Assembly (NCBI GenBank): GCA_902806565.1
Contig: CADCXA010000063.1
Coordinates: forward strand, 1-64,000
From: Hypoxylon rubiginosum
Lineage: Eukaryota; Ascomycota; Sordariomycetes; Xylariales; Hypoxylaceae
Reading direction: 5' to 3'
DNA: 64,000 bases
Below, piece after piece: positions 58,173 through 64,000 of the stretch. The notes beneath the pieces are model-generated. The model saw nothing but the letters and a program-made list of their open reading frames with translations. It was not told the DNA's origin and ran no database searches. Position 1 is the first letter of the stretch. Every line of letters begins with the position of its first letter. The position numbers and the translations under genes were made by a program.

Positions 58173-58820
58173 AATATTATTATAAATATTTTATAAATAT
58201 AATAAATTTAATTTTAAATTTAAATATAATTATAATTAATTATTATATATTTTTTATAATTTAAATTAATAAAATATATTAATTTATTAAAAATTTAATA
58301 TATTTATATAATATAAAAATTATATATATTATAGTTTTAATTTATTTTATAAATTTAATAAATTTAATAAATTTAATAAACTTAATATTTTTATTATTTT
58401 AACGGTTTAATATAAATTTATAATAAAGTTTTAATAAGTAATAATATATTATATTAAGTTATTATAAAATAGAATTTTTTAAAAAAATAAATTAAAAAAC
58501 TTACTTTTTATATAAAAAGTAAATAATATTATAATATTAATATAATATTATTTATAATAAATATATTATTAGTTTTTTTTAAAATAAAAGATTATATTTA
58601 TTTAAATATTTAAATATAGTTTAATTATTAAAATATTTATTAATTTTTATTTAGTTATTTACCTAGTAAGTAACCGTTAATATAAAATTAAGAATATTTC
58701 TTTTATTTGTTTTATATACGTAAACTCTAGTTTCTAATATAGCGAAGTCTTTTATAGGCTTAGATTATACGCATTAATAAGGAAGATATATAATTTAGAA
58801 CGTTAATAAGTATTCGCCCA

Positions 58821-59395
58821 TGTTATAAATTTATTTTCCCCTTTTTCTTCTTTTGTTTTCTTTTAGGTGAGAACTGATGAAACAGCATAGCACCGCGCCC
58901 ACCGGCTTCATATACCCGAATGGTTTCAATCACAAGCGATTGATCCATGTTTGCCGACCTGCCGTTTGAGAACCCATCCCCGCTCAAGTGCCGAATTCTC
59001 GGTCGATGTCGTACCTGACCCATAAAACGGACCGTCCTATACGTGATTCGCACGCCTCCTGAACCCGGCCATGTGCGGTGGATATTTTCCCGAATGTGTG
59101 CTGTCATAGTTGACATTCAGCCGTTATATGTTACAATCTCCCCGTACCCTCCGGATTTCCTAAACGGAAAAATCCTGGACTGCCGCTCCGGCATATAAAT
59201 GTCTAGCGCTACGCCTAAATCGATGCGAAAATGCGGAGGTATTCCGTTTTCATGGAGGCAATAATTGATTAATAAGGAAGGTAGCTAACCAGTAGATACG
59301 AAATATGACAACATTTCGCACATTCTACACTGTTTTCGTCTTGATCGCTTGATCGCAAGGCCGCAAGGCATTAAACAGACAGCCTATACAACAGC
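58821..59395. other. GH7 upstream region (right copy)
   Basis: Mirror of 46062-46636, including the TATA-like sequence at 59192-59200 and the CCGGAG sites in opposite orientation. Confidence 0.55.
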
Positions 59396-60526
59396 ATGTC
59401 TTCAAAACTCCTGTATGTCGGCCTGGTAGGCTCGCTGCTAACAGGTGTGGTCGTCGCTCAAAGCTCTGAGCAACATCCCTCCCTATTAACTTGGAAATGC
59501 ACCACCTCAGGAGGTTGCGTCCAGCAGAACACTTCGGTCGTGCTAGACAAAGATTCCAAATACGCCCAAGGGTCTGCTGGCTCAAGAACGGCAGATGACT
59601 ACGCTGCTATGGGAGTCTCTACTTCGGGCGACGCCGTGACTATGTATCACTACGTCCAATCGGGCGGTGCACTCAATCCCGCATCTCCTCGCATCTACCT
59701 CCTAGGCGAGGACGGCAAATACGTCCTCATGAGCCTCCTAAACCAGGAGCTTTCCGTGGACGTCGACTACTCGGCCGTGCCCTGCGGAGAGAACGGGGCC
59801 TTCTACCTCTCGGAGATGGAGGCCGACGGCGGCGGGTCCTCGGGCGGCGCGGCAGCCGGCCAAGGCTACTGCGACGCCCAGTGCCAGGGCTTCTGCTGCA
59901 ACGAGATGGACATCCTCGAGGCCAACGCCAAGGCCACGGCCATGACCCCCCACCCGTGTACCGGGAACAGCTGCGACAAGTCCGGCTGCGGGTACAACCC
60001 GTACGCGAGCGGCCAGCGCAACTTCTGGGCCACGGGCGGCACCGTCGACACCAGCAAGCCCTTCACGGTCGTCACGCAGTTCGTGGGCAGCGGCACGCTG
60101 ACGCAGATCACGCGCACGTACATCCAGAACGGGAAGCAGAGCAACAGCGGGGCGATTTCCAGCTGCAACGGCGCCTTTGGCGGGCTTGCCGGCATGGGCC
60201 AGGCTTTGGGACGAGGAAGTAAGTAACCTAGTACCCCTGTCTTGAAACTTTCAAATTGCCTCGCCCACGCACTCGGGTTGTGCGCGTGACATGACACCCA
60301 CATATGTCCTACGATAGCGATTGCTGACTTGATTCTGACAGTGGTATTGGCGATGAGTATTTGGAATGACGCCGCCCAGAGTATGTCTTGGCTTGACGCC
60401 GGCAATAATGGACCCTGCAACCTCGCGGAGAGTACCCCTTCCGCCATCCAGTCTCAGCATCCTGACACGCACGTTACATTTTCCAATATTCGATGGGGCG
60501 ACATTGGATCTACTACGAAGGGCTAA
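59396..60526 (+). CDS. GH7 cellulase, compact form (right copy)
   Basis: Exons 59396-60218 and 60342-60526; the encoded protein, intron and flanks are identical to the copy at 44931-46061, including the shortened Cys-rich region. If the inverted repeat is genuine, the two genes diverge from the island and the gene dose is doubled. If it is an assembly artefact, this is the same locus seen twice. Confidence 0.9.
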
Positions 60527-61806
60527 AGCTGAAAATTCGCAAGGCTATAGTTTTCCCGTCGGTAGCATCGTGGTGGTAAATTCAGCAGTCGGATTCGCAA
60601 ACTTTCGTATATTTTTTATATGTACCAATGATACTTTCTAGCACTCTTTGGGACCAGCAGCAGTGTATCAACTTACTAACATGCTGTGATATAGCATTTA
60701 CCCCGTGAAAAAATTGTTCTGTTTAGAATCACGTCAGCGAGCCTAGTTGACTTGAGCGGAGGGTTGAGCTCCTCGTACGCATTTCCAATCCTTCGCGTCT
60801 CCATAGAACTCGTCTCACTAGGTACCTACCTACCTATGTACCTAAGTAGCCACTACGAGGTAGTTGGGCATATTCCTTGTCTGTCAAACCCATTGGAGTA
60901 AAGGAGGTACCGTACAAGCGATATAGAGTCGTCCAATTCATTTAAGATTTTTACCAAAAATAAAATTTTGTAGTTTATAATCAAGTTGTTGGAACTAGCT
61001 GATATAATAATTGCTAGAAGATTCACTGCCGTTGGTGTTGACTCGTCCAAGTTGCGCAATGGCGCTTACGTAATCAATGAAAAGGGGGATAACCTAAGGC
61101 GTCTCACTTGGTTGTCTAGCTTGATAAACAACGCGAACTCAATTAGGTAGACACTTGTCCTTCTTGCCTACCTAATGTATATAAAAATCACTTTACCTGC
61201 CTACAGTCTACATACAAAGTGACATCCAGTCTTTTAAAAGAAGGAGGTTGTTGCTATCCCCCCTATCAGAAGTCAAGCAAATCAGGATTTTGAAACCGCT
61301 GGTAATACAGATATTAATATCCATGAGAATTATTGCATGTTGAGAATTTGATAGATTGAGTCAGACGAAGATGTAGTGTCTATCATTGCAGGAAAATATT
61401 GGAAAGGGGTATCGAAGCTCTAGGGTATGAGGCAGAATAGCAGTAACACTTGGCAAATCTCCTAATTCGTAATTCTCAACTCGTAGTTCGTACTTTGGGG
61501 TTCGTAACTCGTAATTCGCACTTCATAATTCAATCGACATCCCAATGGAGTGTTTCTCTCCATTCATACAGATTGAGCCAGAAATCCTTACTGCACGTCT
61601 GGATTCTGGCCTCATGCAAGCTTGCCGGATGTTGACTAAAGATACAAATACCGTGGCTACGAACTCATGGTCTAACAGGAATTATCTTTCTTCCATCTCA
61701 CAGCTCGATCGCTTGCTTGCTTGCTTGCTTGCTTGCTTGACTTCCCCTTCACTCAATCAGTACTGACTCACCAGCAACACAGTGGTCTGTATAGCTCTGT
61801 GGAAAG
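60527..61806. other. intergenic between GH7 and AA9 genes (right copy)
   Basis: Mirror of 43651-44930 with the same microsatellites. No gene is supported. Confidence 0.6.
61711..61739. repeat. CTTG tetranucleotide microsatellite
   Basis: Mirror of 43718-43746, seven units. Confidence 0.9.
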
Positions 61807-62607
61807 ATGATCGTGCTCAAGTCAGTTATTGCTATATCGTTAGCCGTGACCTCGGCGGCCCACCAGAACCTTCACCAGTTTTGGGTCAACGGTGTTTCCC
61901 CTGGCTATGAAATCGGTATCCGGCGCGCGCCTGATAACAACCCGGTCGTAAGTACCAGTGCCCCCTGTTTCAGGAACTATGTGCTCACGTTTTAATAGAC
62001 AGATTTGAAGAGTAACGACATCGTGTGCAACGTTGGGGGTGATAAGGTGCCCTCAGGGGTACAGACGATTCCTGCGCGAGAAGGCGATTCGATCACTGTG
62101 GCGTGGGATCTCTCGACACACTCCGGTCCAATCACCCATTTCTTATATGGACCTGTTGACGACGCCTCCAACGCTTCCGGAGTTGGGGCTGGCTGGTTCA
62201 AGATTGATGAGCAGAATTATGTCGATGGGCTCTGGGCCAACGAAGTTGTAGAAAACGCCGGCGGTAACTACACCTTCAAGCTCCCCACGGGTCTAAAGAG
62301 CGGCGATTACCTAGTACGTTACTCGGTCACTATTATCTCTACTCGATTAGCCGTTTCTCATATTTCTCAGCTTCGATCGGAGATGTTGGCTCTTCATCTC
62401 TCCCAGGTAGCCGGAGGCGCACAGTTCTACATGGGCTGCATGCAATTGAAGATTACGGGGACTGGAGGAACGTGCTCGCCTACTATTTCTTTGCCTGGAG
62501 CCTATGACGCCGAGGAGAAGAGCATCTATATCCCGGACTTTTACTGGGGATTTGACCCTACGACGTACTCCGCACCTGGAGGTTCGGTTGCTTCTTGCAA
62601 ACCGTAG
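61807..62607 (+). CDS. AA9 lytic polysaccharide monooxygenase (right copy)
   Basis: Exons 61807-61947, 61999-62313 and 62371-62607. Identical in coding and intron sequence to the copy at 42850-43650, with the same His19/His88 copper brace. Used here to fix the splice sites: the acceptor AATAG at 61998 gives PV-TDLKSND, and the donor at 62314 gives GDYL-LRSEM. Confidence 0.93.
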
Positions 62608-63050
62608 AGAAGAGCAAGGCGCGCGGATGAAGAGTTATTGCCAATGAAAAATAGTGACGAATCATTTCAACTTAGCGAGCAAGTCTTAGGATCGAAATTG
62701 CATTTACATTTGCTCTAAGCACATTGAAGAAGATTGGGTGTCACAGAGGAAATTTTCAATATATCTCCAACTTTATCTGTAAACAAGAGGTACATTCTCA
62801 GTTCAACTTGGTGGTGAGACGTTTTACTGGTATTTTTATTTAATGCAATATTCTATGTGTAGGTAGAAATGTAATCTTCTATTTGTAGAAAACATTTTTC
62901 TGCATTTTTAAAGGCTTTGCGTAGCTGGTGAGCTTTAATGGAAAACAAAGGAACTAACGTATAAACATATCTACCAAGTGAATACTATCTAGTAAATACG
63001 GGGTATACTACTATGTGTACTATCAATCAGGGAATTCCTAAGTGACCTAT
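62608..63050. other. convergent intergenic spacer (right copy)
   Basis: Mirror of 42407-42849. Nothing else seen. Confidence 0.5.
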
Positions 63051-64000
63051 TTACACCCGTTTTTCAGACTCGTCTTTTATTAAATCGATGTCATCCTCGA
63101 TGGTATCAAGCTTCGGCTTCTTCGATGGTCCTTCTCCTGCATTATCACTTGTATCTTCTAGGGGATGCTTATGGTGTTGCTCGCACTCGTCATCGATGAT
63201 AGATCCAACCGCTGGCGGCGAGCTACTAGTACAGCGCGATTTTCCCCCGATTGAATCAGCATGAAGGTCTTCTTCATCTTCATAATCCGGCAGATCAATA
63301 TCCATCGGACTGGGAGCTCTTGTCAACTCTTCCTTAGGAGTAATGCCCTCCGGACGAGGCGATGTCGGGGGACGGGGCGATGTCGAAGGACGAGTTGGGG
63401 GACGGGGTGAAGTTGACGGACGGGGTGATGTCGACGGACGGGGTGAAGTCGAGAGACGAGTCGGGGTATGGGTTTTCTCCTTTTCATTACCTAACTCGTC
63501 TGCATCCGACTCCTCAGATGCAAACTCGTCCGAGTCGGATTGTCCCGGAGACGGTTCTCCAGCGATTTGCATGCCTTCCGGGATGTCAACGATCACTTTC
63601 GGGGCTGATTCCGTGTAATCCTCGTCAGGCACATCTTCTTTGGGCGAGTCGGCTGATTTGCCTTTGAGGTGGCTCAATGCATCTGGGTCGTGGGAGGTTT
63701 TCTCGCTGGGAACATCTAGCGCCATTCGCACGACATAGCCCGACTTCTCAATGGTCTGATGAGCACACGCCGCCATTAGTGACTCTCGGTACATATCAAG
63801 ATTGTAAGCTTCTTCGAAGCTGTCCCAAAGGAAGTCGGTAGGCGTAGACTCGGAAAGACGCCTCCGGTGAATTAAAACCTTCAACCGGCGTATGAGTTCT
63901 CGACATATCGCATAAGCAATATATCCCGAAGCCCACATATCTCCCGTATCCTCTGTCTGAAGGTCATGCCGCACAGCTGCGTCCGAAAAATCAATACACC
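63051..64000 (-). CDS. Uncharacterised SPRP-repeat protein (right copy, cut by window end)
   Basis: The C-terminal ~316 codons of the protein at 40856-42406, identical, on the opposite strand. The start lies beyond the window, so it is not known whether this copy is complete. Confidence 0.85.
   Translation of the reverse strand, partial: CIDFSDAAVRHDLQTEDTGDMWASGYIAYAICRELIRRLKVLIHRRRLSESTPTDFLWDSFEEAYNLDMYRESLMAACAHQTIEKSGYVVRMALDVPSEKTSHDPDALSHLKGKSADSPKEDVPDEDYTESAPKVIVDIPEGMQIAGEPSPGQSDSDEFASEESDADELGNEKEKTHTPTRLSTSPRPSTSPRPSTSPRPPTRPSTSPRPPTSPRPEGITPKEELTRAPSPMDIDLPDYEDEEDLHADSIGGKSRCTSSSPPAVGSIIDDECEQHHKHPLEDTSDNAGEGPSKKPKLDTIEDDIDLIKDESEKRV

Larger units (their letters stand above)
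52742..58820. repeat. A+T island, right half (RIP-like)
   Basis: Mirror of the left half, same composition, no readable frame. Even single mutated positions are shared with the left half, so the inversion is younger than the mutation process or is not real. Confidence 0.85.
52742..64000. repeat. right arm of the giant inverted repeat
   Basis: Reverse complement of 41457-52714 as described for the left arm. The window ends inside it. Confidence 0.97.

Noticed and set aside
46641..58820. LTRs or transposon termini in the second island
   Set aside because: No direct repeat pair flanked by a target duplication was found by eye; the only long-range symmetry is the palindrome itself. A RIP-aware search could still find one.

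Overview
The window is nuclear DNA of a filamentous ascomycete (Pezizomycotina, most likely a wood- or litter-associated Sordariomycete). The evidence is short spliceosomal introns (49-123 nt, GTAAGT-type donors, CTAAC-like branch sites), HET-domain genes, GH7 and AA9 cellulose-degrading enzymes, a Dit1/PvcA isocyanide synthase, intron-bearing tRNA-Leu, and a strongly two-speed composition: ordinary gene DNA broken by islands that are almost pure A+T, as repeat-induced point mutation (RIP) produces.

Layout. 1-24 kb is a normal gene region: a HET-domain protein (-), PEX16 (-), a five-exon isocyanide synthase with a degenerate TauD-like tail (+), a frameshifted F-box-like gene (-), a C2H2 zinc-finger protein (+), tRNA-Met (-), a secreted GH128-type glucanase (+), a flavohemoglobin (+) and a SET-domain protein with a signal peptide (-). 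24.14-31.10 kb is one complete RIP-destroyed LTR retrotransposon: two 323-bp LTRs and a 5-bp target duplication can still be read. 32-42.4 kb is an accessory-looking stretch: a large HET protein with an E/K/G repeat tail, a hypothetical gene broken by stops of the RIP type, fragments of a FAD monooxygenase and of a thioester-reductase domain, tRNA-Leu(CAA), and a repeat-containing protein of unknown function. 42.8-46.1 kb holds an AA9 lytic polysaccharide monooxygenase and a compact GH7 cellulase, both on the minus strand.

From at least 41,457 to the window end at 64,000 the sequence is a giant inverted repeat: base x pairs with about 105,457-x, each arm is over 11.2 kb, and the axis lies near 52,728 in a 12-kb A+T island. 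The unknown protein (partly), the AA9 gene and the GH7 gene are therefore present twice, head to head across the island. Each half of the island contains a 141-bp tandem array and a 22-bp minisatellite. The copied genes show no RIP although they are long identical duplicates. The inversion must therefore be younger than the last round of RIP, or it is a fold-back assembly or library artefact. The axis is a small natural hairpin, which fits either snap-back synthesis or a true hairpin-mediated duplication.

Functionally, AA9 and GH7 would act together outside the cell on cellulose, and the GH128 enzyme on beta-1,3-glucan. Flavohemoglobin handles nitric oxide. The HET proteins belong to allorecognition and cell-death systems. 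No coherent secondary-metabolite cluster is visible around the isocyanide synthase.
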